Under the pieces are notes generated by a model. It saw only the letters and a program-made list of their open reading frames with translations, was not told the origin of the DNA and made no database searches. DNA of 44,329 bases, taken from the NCBI RefSeq assembly GCF_029688845.1, contig NZ_JARUKW010000026.1, forward strand, positions 1 through 44,329, read 5' to 3'. The stretch comes from Natronococcus sp. A-GB1. GTDB lineage: Archaea > Halobacteriota > Halobacteria > Halobacteriales > Natrialbaceae. Both the position numbers and the translations under genes were made by a program. Numbering within the stretch: position 1 is the first letter of the stretch; the number at the start of each line of letters is the position of its first letter. Shown in pieces: positions 1 to 7,869 of this stretch.

Positions 1-309
1 CTGGGTGCCTTTCCGTACCTCGTTCTCGTCGCGGTCCCACTCGACGAAACCGTAGGTGTCGAGTTTGGGAAGGTCCTTGTGGTACAGGCGAACGGCTGTT
101 TTGTCTACTCCGTCGATCTCCAGCGAGCGTGCCAGATGCTCGTCGGCTATCCCGGTGTTCATCTCCGAAACGCTCTCGGAGGCCGACGACAGCTGGTCAA
201 TGGTTTGTGGATTGTGATCTAACAGGCTAATCAGTATCCGGCGACGGTGAACGTCCGATAGCGCGTCGAAAATCTCGTCAGTTGGCGGTTGATGCGGGAG
301 TTCTCTCAT
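1..309 (-). CDS. DUF7344-type winged-helix regulator, C-terminus outside window
   Basis: The first 103 codons of a gene that runs off the left edge. The protein opens MRELPHQPPTDEIFDALSDV and continues with HRRRILISLLDHNP, the typical first helix pair of the short haloarchaeal winged-helix proteins called DUF7344. A later segment (YHKDLPKLDTYGFVEWDRDE) forms the recognition helix and wing. Such proteins are thought to act as soluble transcription regulators; no target can be read from the sequence. The ATG at 309 is preceded by a GGAG-like ribosome site. A 20-base element 56 bases upstream is shared with two other genes of this type in the window. The family call is from pattern memory. Confidence 0.75.
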   Translation of the reverse strand, partial: MRELPHQPPTDEIFDALSDVHRRRILISLLDHNPQTIDQLSSASESVSEMNTGIADEHLARSLEIDGVDKTAVRLYHKDLPKLDTYGFVEWDRDENEVRKGTQ

Positions 310-364
310 CTCCTACAGTATAGTCCCCCAAACGGTTAAATCGGACATATTTTCATAGTTCTTT

Positions 365-384
365 GAGTTTTGATTAACTGAGTG
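365..384 (-). promoter_or_regulatory. Shared upstream element, copy 1
   Basis: The plus-strand sequence GAGTTTTGATTAACTGAGTG lies 56 bases before the start of the regulator gene at 309. It is identical over 20 bases to 838-857 and similar to 7369-7387. All three precede DUF7344-type genes at 54-56 bases from the start codon. It could be an activator site or an autoregulatory operator; which one is inference. Confidence 0.55.
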
Positions 385-484
385 AATCAAAGTCCAGGCG
401 TTCAGTACACAGACCCACATATCGGTTAATTCACCGATCCATGGGGTGAAGCCAATTCTTGAGAAGAGTTCTATGACACCTTCG

Positions 485-784
485 CTACTCAATGGAAAGT
501 TCTTCTTCGTCGTCCAGACGTTCTAACAGTGGCTTCAGTTCGTCAAACCGTGGTCCCTTCGTGATTTCGTACTGACTCACATCCCAATTGATGAACCGGA
601 GCTTGTCCAACAGTGGAAGGTGAACGCTCACCATTTCGCGACTCTGGAGATGCCGTTCGATATGACTGTCTGGCGGGTTGACGAGGTAAATCGGCAATTC
701 ATCTTGAGGATTCGACACCAGCAACGCGAGTAACTTTCGGCGTCGTTGTCTGTGTGATAGCGCTCTAGAAACATCATTGCCCAT
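485..784 (-). CDS. Small winged-helix regulator, DUF7344 type
   Basis: A 99-residue protein. The start is the ATG at 784 (MGNDVSRALSHRQRRRKLLA), because a strong purine-rich ribosome site with seven G lies just upstream; the open frame continues past it but has no good start. The N-terminal HRQRRRKLLALL matches the HRRR helix of the DUF7344 winged-helix proteins. Residues about 45-75 (REMVSVHLPLLDKLRFINWD) correspond to the recognition helix and wing. A short acidic tail follows. It is probably a DNA-binding regulator, and its neighbour at 1-309 is the same type in the same direction. It carries the shared element 54 bases before its start. Confidence 0.7.
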   Translation of the reverse strand: MGNDVSRALSHRQRRRKLLALLVSNPQDELPIYLVNPPDSHIERHLQSREMVSVHLPLLDKLRFINWDVSQYEITKGPRFDELKPLLERLDDEEELSIE

Positions 785-837
785 AATCCTCTTTCCTCTC
801 CCCCCCTCTTTAATACACTGTGTTTTAATTGAAAACT

Positions 838-857
838 GAGTTTTGATTAACTGAGTG
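838..857 (-). promoter_or_regulatory. Shared upstream element, copy 2
   Basis: GAGTTTTGATTAACTGAGTG on the plus strand, identical to 365-384 and 54 bases before the start at 784. Including the adjacent bases, AACTGAGT occurs twice here in direct orientation, 15 bases apart, which looks like two half-sites on one face of the DNA. Confidence 0.55.
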
Positions 858-969
858 TCTCGAAATCGCCGTTCAGTTCGCACATCTATGTAACGGCCCT
901 TCCAGTGAAGGCTCGCTGAAACGAAGTAGCGAAGCGAATGCCGATCCAGATGCATTGAGGAACGCAGTC

Positions 970-1330
970 TCAACTACTGCTTCTGCGAACCCGTTGCGAT
1001 CGTTCGAAAGACATCGCGTCGGGAAGCTGGCGTCGAGGCCATTGGGCGAACGCTTCTAACTCGAAGCGCTCGATTTCATCCATGTCGACAAAAACGAATA
1101 TCGTCTGGCGTTGTCGTTCCAAACGGCTACCGAACGCCGCAACCCTGTTGTTCCGACCGTCCTCGAGAAGAATCAGACGCTCCTTGGCGTAGCTGACGCA
1201 CTTCTCAAGACCATTCTCTCACCAGATCGATATGGCGATTCCGACGACCCGCTCGCTAGTGTGCTGTTTTGGCCACCGGATCCGTTGCAATTATTCGAAC
1301 ATCCTCTGGGTTCTTGGCTGCGAACCGCAG
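970..1330 (-). pseudogene. Multiply frameshifted remnant of an unidentified gene
   Basis: From 1218 down to the stop at 970-972 the minus strand has an open frame of 82 codons with normal haloarchaeal codon use (for example FVFVDMDEIERFELEAFAQW) but no start codon. A TGA sits at 1219-1221. Upstream the same kind of coding appears in shifted frames (SERVVGIAISIW, then NPEDVRIIATDPVAKTA), so the gene has at least two lesions. Bases 1252-1298 resemble 2013-2060 on the other side of the CBS gene. I do not recognise the family. An overlapping plus-strand frame at 1111-1377 looks like a shadow. Confidence 0.35.
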
Positions 1331-1508
1331 TAGTACTCATAGTGACAGACGTTACGAGGACTAATCAGGTCATGTAAATAGGGCCATCACTCGAACAGCA
1401 AGCGCTCTTTTATACAATTCCATAGGATTTAGACCCCTTCTAGTCTCTGTCTTCTCTTTCTTTGGCCAGATAGTAGCGGCAGTGGCAGTTCCTGATGTGA
1501 TAATTGGA

Positions 1509-1946
1509 TTATGGTCCGTCTGGACTGCTAAGTTCGTTCCGAGATCGGAGAATGTTCCTACGAAGCCGGGGCAAATAGTGTGCTAAATCAGTTGTTGTCA
1601 CAATCCCTACGAGCTCATCGGTATCCACGACTGGGAGGTGTTGGATTGAATGCTCTCTCATTAGTGTGGCCGCTTCACGGATCGATTTGTCGCTCGTGAC
1701 TGTGACGATCGGTGTCGACATAAACGAACCTACGGTGAGAGACGAGAGATCTGCATCAACAGCGACCTGGTGCATAATATCAGACTTAGTAATAATACCT
1801 AGGATATCTTTTGTCTCTGAGGAAGTCACGACTACGGATCCGATATCGTCTGCCGCGAACCTTCTCGCAATGGCGCTAGCCGTCGTGTCTCTGGTGGTAG
1901 TTCGCACAGTTTGTGTCATTACGGATGCTATGGTTTGTTCTATCAT
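1509..1946 (-). CDS. CBS-domain pair protein
   Basis: 145 residues made of two CBS repeats. The first, about residues 6-60, contains VMTQTVRTTT and DILGIITKSDIMHQV. The second, about 72-128, contains FMSTPIVTVTSDKSIREA and ELVGIVTTTDLAHYL. Stand-alone CBS pairs bind adenine nucleotides such as AMP, ATP or SAM and act as energy-state sensors or as subunits of other enzymes. No partner domain is present. The ATG at 1946 overlaps the stop of a degraded 67-codon frame just upstream (ATGA), so it may once have been second in an operon. The C-terminus is short and charged. The family is clear; the ligand is unknown. Confidence 0.9.
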   Translation of the reverse strand: MIEQTIASVMTQTVRTTTRDTTASAIARRFAADDIGSVVVTSSETKDILGIITKSDIMHQVAVDADLSSLTVGSFMSTPIVTVTSDKSIREAATLMREHSIQHLPVVDTDELVGIVTTTDLAHYLPRLRRNILRSRNELSSPDGP

Positions 1947-2146
1947 GGGAAAGGTACAGCCCAGAGGTGGTTAACTCCTTGCTCAAGAGCCGTAAAAATG
2001 GAAATTCGGCTTCTCACTAATGTGTTATTCTGGCCGCTGAATCCCTCGAGAATTACTCGACCATTCGGCGGTCGGACCCTAGCTCCGAGCAGTAGCTGCC
2101 TCACAGCAACAGATACTTTTTCGAGGTCGTCGCTGCCATGGATCAC
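1943..2146 (-). pseudogene. Short degraded frame coupled to the CBS gene
   Basis: A 67-codon open frame starting MIHGSDDLEKVSVAVRQLLL and ending at a TGA that overlaps the CBS start codon. The opening resembles the first strand and helix of DsrE-family sulfur-relay proteins, but only weakly, and the frame is little more than half their usual length. DNA in 2013-2060 aligns with 1252-1298 near the decayed gene on the other side of the CBS gene. I read it as a second diverged copy of the same ancestral gene. It may be non-functional. Confidence 0.3.
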
Positions 2147-2708
2147 TTGATACTCTTGGAGTCGCTCTCAATCTCCCACCACAAATCATAGAAATGAGCC
2201 GCTCCTGGTCGACAGTTCGCCATGAAGACACTGTACTACGTGTAATCAGTACTCTCAGCGTTTTTTTGTCGTCTATAGATCAGTGTCGTCTCATGCCACT
2301 CGTTCTTTCCTAAGTGGAGTTTGCGGTGAGTGATATAGCAATCTTAATCCCACCGAAGTAGACGCTTTACTTGAACTCGTTCACTCGTGTGCATCCGCTT
2401 TGAAACAACATACCCGAGGCCGCGTTGATCGATTACGAGGATCGGCCCACGACTGGGAAGTTGAGGTCATCGAACTTGCACGACATTTCAACGACGAAGA
2501 TGAAGTCAACCTTCCCGGTTCAAAATCATCAACAGTCAAGGGTTTAGTTCATACCGTCAACTACCAGAATACTCCGGTACGCTTGTGACCTCATAAAATG
2601 CTGTAACTACGGTTAGAGCGCAACCAATCAAATTCCAGATGTGAATGCATCTTTTACACTTCGTCGAACGGAAGTACTGACTAACCAGACAGCCGTACTG
2701 AATACTGA
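2147..2708. other. Gap with one unassigned open frame
   Basis: There is no clear gene. On the plus strand, 2334-2588 is open for 84 codons (NPTEVDALLELVHSCASALK, then GSAHDWEVEVIELARHF) with gene-like composition. It has no ATG; the only early start is TTG at 2400. It may be the 3' end of a lost gene. A T7 run lies at about 2261-2267. Confidence 0.25.
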
Positions 2709-3320
2709 TTAGTGATACTGTTGTTCTAACTGTATTGCTCTGGCGACGGCTGTCTCGAATTTCTCCAGGACATCCTCGCTGAACTCTTTGACGTGTTGAT
2801 CTTGGTTCACGAGCTGGAGTGACTCCCAATCCCCCGGTTCAGTCGCAGAATACAATTGGATGAATTTTTGACCGTTATTTCCGTATGCAGTAACGATCAC
2901 GTGGGGACTGACTTCGTCATCTTGGTCATCAGCATGAGACCTTCCCAGCCCCGTCGTTTCACTCACGCTTACTCGGTCGAAGTCAGTTAATTTGACACTG
3001 AATCCGCCGGTACCAAGGCGCTGGATTAACCACTCCCGATCCCATTCTTGGGCCTCTCCTGTGTCAACGTCTACTCCTGTGACGGTATCTGTTGTTATAC
3101 TATCAATTCGCCACTTCGAGAGTGTTTGCGAGTCCATCGTCTGGCTTGTCTGTGTACGCACATCTCCTTCCTGTACCTGATCACCTTCCTGAACACGAAT
3201 ATAGCGCGGCGTATTTGCCGGGAGATCCAGAAAGAGTTCACCAGGATCGAGATTGATGAGCGCTTCAACCCCATCAATTGTCTGAAACGTGTGTTTCCGA
3301 GTTGGGTTGTGATCGTCCAT
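2709..3320 (-). CDS. Hypothetical acidic protein, 203 residues
   Basis: I do not recognise a family. The protein starts MDDHNPTRKHTFQTIDGVEA, has no signal peptide or membrane segment, and is acidic throughout. Residues about 20-105 are strand-rich and may form a small beta domain (LFLDLPANTPRYIRVQEGDQ). The C-terminal third (WESLQLVNQDQHVKEFSEDV) is more helical and ends in a glutamine-rich helix. The ATG at 3320 is followed by an uninterrupted frame with normal codon use, so it is very probably a real cytoplasmic protein. It could pair with the 53-residue gene just upstream in the same direction. Confidence 0.65.
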   Translation of the reverse strand: MDDHNPTRKHTFQTIDGVEALINLDPGELFLDLPANTPRYIRVQEGDQVQEGDVRTQTSQTMDSQTLSKWRIDSITTDTVTGVDVDTGEAQEWDREWLIQRLGTGGFSVKLTDFDRVSVSETTGLGRSHADDQDDEVSPHVIVTAYGNNGQKFIQLYSATEPGDWESLQLVNQDQHVKEFSEDVLEKFETAVARAIQLEQQYH

Positions 3321-3427
3321 AGGGTTAACAGGTGTGGGAGACGGTTGATGTTGTTGTACGGCTTTCGGTGACTTTCTGTCCAGATGATAGATAGGGAGAA
3401 TTAATTGGGGTGGCGCATTTGTTCGGG

Positions 3428-3589
3428 CTATTCTTTCAAGATGTCAATTGAACGATATATTTCCGATCGAAATTCAGATGCTCGCTCTTCTCCGATTATG
3501 TTACCGTTCTCAAGCTCGTCAATGATCCCTACTATTGTATCGCAGAGCTTTTCAGGATGGTTGATGCGAGTGTCTGAGTTGTCTTCCAT
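3428..3589 (-). CDS. Small hypothetical protein, 53 residues
   Basis: An open frame of 53 codons from the ATG at 3589, or from another in-frame ATG at 3598. The protein reads MEDNSDTRINHPEKLCDTIV, then GIIDELENGN, and ends RSEIYRSIDILKE. It is predicted to be mostly helical, acidic and soluble. It lies 107 bases before the 203-residue gene on the same strand. The codon choice is plausible but AT-richer than that of neighbouring genes. The function is unknown. Confidence 0.45.
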   Translation of the reverse strand: MEDNSDTRINHPEKLCDTIVGIIDELENGNIIGEERASEFRSEIYRSIDILKE

Positions 3590-3830
3590 ACAGTGCATTC
3601 TACACCACGGGTAGTCAAGAAGAGGAGGTGTAAAAGTTACCCAGACCGATATTACTCTTGTCTGATAAAATCACCAGTGTTTAATTCAGATTTACATATT
3701 ATATATTCTGAATATAATTTCTGGAACATGCTCCTAGAGGTCTGTCAAGATTCCTGTAAGCTTGATCAAGATATCCGACTCGCAGCTTTACTCAATCCAC
3801 CGATCAGGTTTCCAATGGGAAGGTCAAGAA

Positions 3831-4160
3831 TTAGTCTTCCGTCCAATACATAATATTTTCTTTTTCTGTGCCGCAATTCGGACAAGATTCGGGGAATCCC
3901 TCCTCAATTTCTCCCATTTCGCCACACTCGTTACACCTCCACATGAGTTCGGCCTCGCCAAAACTCTGTCCCGACCGAACGTGCTCAATGCTCAGACGTT
4001 CTACTCCTTCTCGAGATGTCACGAAGAATCCTCCTTCTTCGATACCGCGAACCTCTCCGAGTAGTTCTCCACCGGCATTATAGACCTTCTCGCCTAGCTT
4101 AACTGCATCCGCTGTTGTTTCGTCGCTTTCTTCTTTGGGGAGGTTATCATGGTTGTTCAT
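3831..4160 (-). CDS. DUF7130-like protein with C-terminal zinc ribbon
   Basis: 109 residues in two parts. Residues about 20-65 form a small beta barrel-like segment (LGEKVYNAGGELLGEVRGIE, SREGVERLSIEHVRSG), similar to the PRC-barrel-like core of haloarchaeal DUF7130 proteins. Residues 76-96 hold a rubredoxin-like knuckle pair, CNEC (76-79) and CPNC (93-96), which should bind one zinc or iron ion. It is soluble, without a signal peptide. The ATG at 4160 is the only good start. It is transcribed alone. Its role, perhaps redox or protein interaction, is not known. Confidence 0.75.
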   Translation of the reverse strand: MNNHDNLPKEESDETTADAVKLGEKVYNAGGELLGEVRGIEEGGFFVTSREGVERLSIEHVRSGQSFGEAELMWRCNECGEMGEIEEGFPESCPNCGTEKENIMYWTED

Positions 4161-4452
4161 GATTTGCTAAATGCTCCCAATGCATTTCAAGTCTCGTGTG
4201 TACCTGCTCGAATTTGTGAAACGATGGTGGTGATCGTCGTATCGTACGTAGGAGGATAGATATTGGTGAACAAGATAACGAACTAGTGAAAACATTTGTC
4301 TACTTCTATAAAAGTCGTGATGACTACAACGATTGGCACAGCAAGTCGGGACCTTCAAAAACGCTGTTCTCGGTTGAGATCGGTATCGGGCCGTTTTTGA
4401 TTATTTGGGTTAAAATCTTACGAGTTTTTATCCGTGAGCCCTAACTAGTCGT
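4161..4452. other. Intergenic region, no gene seen
   Basis: AT-rich divergent spacer between the zinc-ribbon gene and the HalOD1 gene. It should hold both promoters. Short minus-strand frames here have poor codon use and were not called. Confidence 0.4.
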
Positions 4453-4755
4453 ATGGAATATGAGGTCGGAGTGAACGAATCGGTGACTACCGCTATCGTC
4501 CGTGCAGTGAGCGCCGTAGAGGGACGTCAGCCTACGTCAATGCCGCCACTAACCCATGTCATCAATCCGGACGCGCTAGATGCACTCTTCGACTCGCGGT
4601 CTAACGGTGAACCGCGAATCGGTGGTCGTCTCTCGTTCATCTATAACCGCTGTCGTGTCACTGTCGACAATGGCGAATATCTTACCATTCAACTTCTCGA
4701 CGACTGTCCGCGGGTCACTGACGATCGAGAGCGAGACCGGACTAAATTGCAGTGA
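4453..4755 (+). CDS. HalOD1 output-domain protein
   Basis: A 100-residue protein consisting of one HalOD1 domain, a haloarchaeal module of unknown mechanism that often sits at the end of two-component response regulators. The typical pattern is visible: SVTTAIVRAVSAVEG (residues about 10-24), PLTHVINPDALDALFDSRSN (32-51), and a strand pair FIYNRCRVTVDNGEYLTIQL (62-81). No receiver or other domain is attached, so it is a free-standing version. It converges on the TrmB-like gene with 28 bases between stops. The start ATG at 4453 follows an AT-rich promoter region. Confidence 0.8.
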   Translation: MEYEVGVNESVTTAIVRAVSAVEGRQPTSMPPLTHVINPDALDALFDSRSNGEPRIGGRLSFIYNRCRVTVDNGEYLTIQLLDDCPRVTDDRERDRTKLQ

Positions 4756-4783
4756 CAGCTGAACCAACAGTCGTTCTGTGGGA

Positions 4784-5590
4784 TTACTGTCCAGGGTCGT
4801 GAGCAGGCACCAGTCCTTGGGCCATGAGTCGACGAGCGAGCACAACAAGTCCGTTCCCGAACCCTTCGCCAAATATCGCCTGTTCCTCCTTCGAGCCAGG
4901 CGTGATCGAACTCACTAGAATCGTCGATCGATCGATCAGCAATAATCGACCAATGGCCGTCTCGTCTTCGGTTGCGTTTTCGCTGCGTAGCCACTCTAGG
5001 CCCGTGATGAACGTTGTGGCGTCCGGCACCTTCGTTTGAATCTGGTCTTCTAACGACTCCGTCAGCGCACCAATGATCAGAGTGACGCCGTTACTGACCA
5101 CCTCATTGAGGGAGTCGACGAGATCCTCTGTCAAGAGCGACTCGTCGCCAATGACAAGCACGACCTCGTCGGTCGCTTCCTCGATGAGTTGATCCGTTCG
5201 GTTTTCGATCCCACTCTGACCGGACAGAGCCCACACTTGTTGGATGGGGGTATCATCGCCTTCGTCGACGATGTCGACTGAGCCGAGCGTGTTCTCGAGG
5301 CGCTCGACGCGCGCTTCGTACTGGTCACGAAGCGTTTCGGTCGCCTCCTCGAGGGAGACGGCTCGAAACTCCTGTGGGCTCGAGTGCTGGACTTCGACAA
5401 GACCCTGGGACTCCAGCACTCGGACCGCATCGTACACCCGTGTTCTGGGAACCTCGGTCATCTCGCTGAGTTTCTTTGCTGTTCCCGAATGCAAACGGGA
5501 GAGACCGACGAAGCACCGCGCCTCGTATTCTTTCAACCCGAGTTGTTGGAGGACCTCGATCGCTTCCTCCATGTTTTCGTTTGTATCCAT
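4784..5590 (-). CDS. TrmB-family transcription regulator 1
   Basis: A TrmB-like regulator, 268 residues from the ATG at 5590 (MDTNENMEEAIEVLQQLGLK). The open frame continues 27 codons further up, but the family usually begins close to this ATG. Residues about 10-75 form the winged helix, with the diagnostic VPRTRVYDAVRVLESQGLVE. A coiled-coil linker covers about 85-105. The remaining C-terminal domain (SLLTEDLVDSLNEVVSNGVT) is of the phospholipase-D-like sensor type. In the family, TrmB proteins sense sugars or other metabolites and repress or activate metabolic genes. A homologous regulator at 5978 is divergently oriented, so they may share control of the 387-base spacer. Confidence 0.85.
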   Translation of the reverse strand: MDTNENMEEAIEVLQQLGLKEYEARCFVGLSRLHSGTAKKLSEMTEVPRTRVYDAVRVLESQGLVEVQHSSPQEFRAVSLEEATETLRDQYEARVERLENTLGSVDIVDEGDDTPIQQVWALSGQSGIENRTDQLIEEATDEVVLVIGDESLLTEDLVDSLNEVVSNGVTLIIGALTESLEDQIQTKVPDATTFITGLEWLRSENATEDETAIGRLLLIDRSTILVSSITPGSKEEQAIFGEGFGNGLVVLARRLMAQGLVPAHDPGQ

Positions 5591-5977
5591 GTGTCCCAAC
5601 CTTCCGGGAAGCCCCGGAAACTTACCCGGCTGTTGGGTCCCAGAACGGATAGGCATTGTCACTCCAGTCATGACGGCTCATACCAATAGACCGTGAAACG
5701 GTCGCTAACCGGGTGAATACGCGGCAGCTCACACCCCGTTCGTTTTGTTGTAACTATCTCAGTGACTACAGTCAGATACGGCAATTCGAGAGAGGGCACT
5801 CGAAGAAAATATGAAATTGAGAAGTCACCCGATTAATCACAAAAAGGATATACGGCATGGCGGCTAACTTCTAGACCGGTACGCAGTCCAGTGCTGTGTC
5901 CCAACCACCTTACTGCTGCGTGCCGGTCCGGCCACCTTGCGTGGCCGGATTCGTACTGATCCAGAGCTGGTATCTCG
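5591..5977. promoter_or_regulatory. Divergent spacer between the two TrmB-like genes
   Basis: 387 bases without a gene, containing promoters for both regulators. The most visible structure is the hairpin at 5927-5949. An AT-rich block (AAAAAGGATATACGGCATGG region, about 5840-5860) is a possible TATA element for the plus-strand gene, which would then have a leader of roughly 100 bases carrying the hairpin. Confidence 0.4.
5927..5949. other. Hairpin in the leader of TrmB-like gene 2
   Basis: A perfect 9-bp inverted repeat, TCCGGCCAC and GTGGCCGGA, with a 5-base loop, ending 28 bases before the start codon at 5978. In RNA this would be a very stable GC stem. As DNA it could be an operator for one of the two TrmB-like proteins. 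Confidence 0.5.
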
Positions 5978-6775
5978 ATGAGTAGTAATCCATCCAAAGA
6001 GCCGGAGACCGCCGCGACCGAGCAACTCGAACGGTTCGGGCTGAGTACCTACGCCGCGCGGACGTTCGTCGCGCTCGCCAGCCTCGGCACGGGGACGGCC
6101 AGAGACGTGAGTCAGGTGTCGGAGGTACCACGCACTCGTGTGTACGATGCAGTCGACGAGCTACACGAGTGGGGACTCGTCGATGTCCAGCAATCCTCTC
6201 CCAAGGAGTTCTGGGTGATCTCCACCGAAACCGCTTGTCGACGGTTCGAACGGGATTTTCAGCATCGAGCGGATACCCTCCGGACAGCACTGGGCGAACT
6301 CGAGCCGGCCGAACAGCAAGCTGAGCAACGGGGAGTGTGGACGGTCAATGGACGGGCGGCGGTCACGGATCGTACTCTGGAGTTCTTCACCACCGCCGAG
6401 GAGGAAATCGTCTACATGACTATCGAGAATCTCCTCACCGAGGACCTGATCGACGCGTTAAGCGAGGCCGACGAACGGGGTGTTTCGATTAAACTCGCGG
6501 GAGTCTCGTCGGACGTCCAGGAGCAGATTCAAGAGGAGATCCCGGGTGCGACGATGTTCGAGTCGCTGTGGGTCTGGTCAGACACGTCGGCAGGCCGGCT
6601 CATGATGATTGACGGACGGAAAACGCTCGTAAGCGCGCTCGTGAACGGTGAGGGGGCGAGCGTCTCCGATCCACGTTCGGAGACTGCCATCTGGGGCGAA
6701 GGTGAGACGAACAGTCTTGTCGTGGTGCTGAAAGCAATTTTCACCTGGCAACTTGACAGCGCTGAATGGGACTAA
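5978..6775 (+). CDS. TrmB-family transcription regulator 2
   Basis: 265 residues, the same architecture as the regulator at 4784-5590 and clearly homologous to it. The winged helix covers residues about 15-85 and shows VPRTRVYDAVDELHEWGLVD. A helical linker (about 88-112) joins the sensor-type C-terminal domain (NLLTEDLIDALSEADERGVS). The end pattern IWGEGETNSLVVVLKAIF matches the IFGEGFGNGLVVLARRLM ending of the first. The two are likely an old divergent duplication. The target genes and ligand cannot be deduced; no sugar genes lie nearby. The start ATG at 5978 follows the hairpin at 5927-5949. Confidence 0.85.
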   Translation: MSSNPSKEPETAATEQLERFGLSTYAARTFVALASLGTGTARDVSQVSEVPRTRVYDAVDELHEWGLVDVQQSSPKEFWVISTETACRRFERDFQHRADTLRTALGELEPAEQQAEQRGVWTVNGRAAVTDRTLEFFTTAEEEIVYMTIENLLTEDLIDALSEADERGVSIKLAGVSSDVQEQIQEEIPGATMFESLWVWSDTSAGRLMMIDGRKTLVSALVNGEGASVSDPRSETAIWGEGETNSLVVVLKAIFTWQLDSAEWD

Positions 6776-6978
6776 TCGAGAGCAATGGGACGTGGCTGAG
6801 ACGGGGAAGACCACCTCATTCACAGTCGGCGGGATTGATGAAGCGGGTCACGGTAGCGGTGCAGTCGTCGTTCATCCCTCCTCGTCAAAGTAGACACGCC
6901 GTCCAGCGGTGGGACTCAGAGTGTCAGGGTACTCAGTCGGCAACAACGGTTTGATCAACAGGAAGAGGGAGCTGCGTT

Positions 6979-7314
6979 TCAGGGATTCGGCTGTGGTATG
7001 TTCTCCGGGAGCGAGTCTAATACCGCCTCGACTTGTTCGTCGGACTGGTACCGGACGGTTTTGGCGTCCGAATCGATTTCGACGACGCCGTGGTCAGCGA
7101 GTTTCGGCAAGTGCGTATGGGCCAGTTGGAGTGAGAGCTGGCTTCGGTCGAGACCCCGATCAGTGACGGTGGGCGAGTTACTCCCGTGGAGGTGATCGAC
7201 GAGGTCTTCAACCGTCGTCTTGTCGGTGGATTTCTCCCGTAGTCGCTGGATAACTCTTCGACGATGAGTATCTGACACGAGTTTAAGACACTCGTCGAGC
7301 TTCTTTTCAACCAT
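6979..7314 (-). CDS. DUF7344-type winged-helix regulator
   Basis: 111 residues from the ATG at 7314 (MVEKKLDECLKLVSDTHRRR). An alternative ATG at 7341 adds nine residues, but the start at 7314 puts the shared upstream element at 55 bases, as for the other two copies. The protein carries the full pattern of the family: SDTHRRRVIQRLRE, then QLSLQLAHTHLPKLADHGVV with the wing VEIDSDAKTVRYQ, and a helical C-terminus. It is a probable DNA-binding regulator. The long insert after TVEDLVDHLHGSNSPTVTD is usual for the family. Confidence 0.75.
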   Translation of the reverse strand: MVEKKLDECLKLVSDTHRRRVIQRLREKSTDKTTVEDLVDHLHGSNSPTVTDRGLDRSQLSLQLAHTHLPKLADHGVVEIDSDAKTVRYQSDEQVEAVLDSLPENIPQPNP

Positions 7315-7368
7315 ATAACATTCCAACACCGACAGCTCCATCAAAGGACGACATTTTCACACGCCCTT

Positions 7369-7387
7369 GCGTTTTGATTAAGTGAGT
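7369..7387 (-). promoter_or_regulatory. Shared upstream element, copy 3
   Basis: GCGTTTTGATTAAGTGAGT differs at only two positions from the copies at 365 and 838 over the aligned 19 bases. It lies 55 bases before the ATG at 7314. The constant distance in three places argues for function and helps to fix the start of this gene. Confidence 0.5.
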
Positions 7388-7431
7388 AACATATCTGGCA
7401 GTCCGGTATGAGTCGTATGAACAGTCACTGA

Positions 7432-7445
7432 ACAGGAATTCCTGT
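7432..7445. promoter_or_regulatory. 14-bp perfect palindrome
   Basis: ACAGGAATTCCTGT in the spacer between a winged-helix regulator and a small zinc protein. It may be a dimer-binding operator. No second copy was noticed. Confidence 0.3.
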
Positions 7446-7654
7446 AACACTAATTCTTAGCGAGATATTCACATCTCCACGTAACGCGACCAGGTCTTTA
7501 AAAGCAAGCTCGAGATGTCATAGAACAATTTGTATACCCTCTCTATGACTCCCAACAAACGCTAAGTGCAGATGCTATAGTGACCGCGAATCTATCGAGT
7601 AGAGGCAGGTGTCATTCATTGTCACTCGTGCCGTAGAGTACATGATCAGTTCTG

Positions 7655-7828
7655 ATGCAAGTACCAGAAACTCGCGAAGTGGCGTGTCCGAAATGTGGAG
7701 AGAACAGTAGCATACCAGTCCCGGAACAGGACGTAAAAATGAAAGTCAGCCCGTACGTTGCCGCGTTCGGTGATCACACGGAGCTCAAATGTTCGAACGA
7801 ACACACCTTCTGGGTCTACTACTGCTAA
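7655..7828 (+). CDS. Small zinc-finger protein, 57 residues
   Basis: An open frame from the ATG at 7655 to the TAA at 7826-7828; an in-frame TGA lies just upstream, so the start is limited to this ATG. The protein begins MQVPETREVACPKCGENSSI. C11 and C14 form one knuckle. The second half-site is C46-S-N-E-H50, with a final C57 after HTFWVYYC. This fits the small zinc-binding proteins that are abundant in haloarchaea. It is probably soluble. The function is unknown. The codon use is normal. Confidence 0.6.
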   Translation: MQVPETREVACPKCGENSSIPVPEQDVKMKVSPYVAAFGDHTELKCSNEHTFWVYYC

Positions 7829-7869
7829 CCATACTCTCTTTCTACCGATCGCCCAGTTCGCAGGTCTAC

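Larger units (their letters stand above)
7315..7654. other. Divergent spacer, no gene seen
   Basis: 340 bases holding the third shared element (7369-7387) and a 14-bp palindrome (7432-7445). No coding frame with normal codon use was found. Confidence 0.4.

Noticed and set aside
1111-1377. 88-codon plus-strand open frame
   Set aside because: It lies opposite a minus-strand frame with better haloarchaeal codon use, starts with TTG and shows no family pattern; treated as a shadow of the decayed gene.
4167-4358. 63-codon minus-strand frame
   Set aside because: Cys/His/Arg-rich composition and AT-rich codons unlike neighbouring genes; lies in a promoter region.
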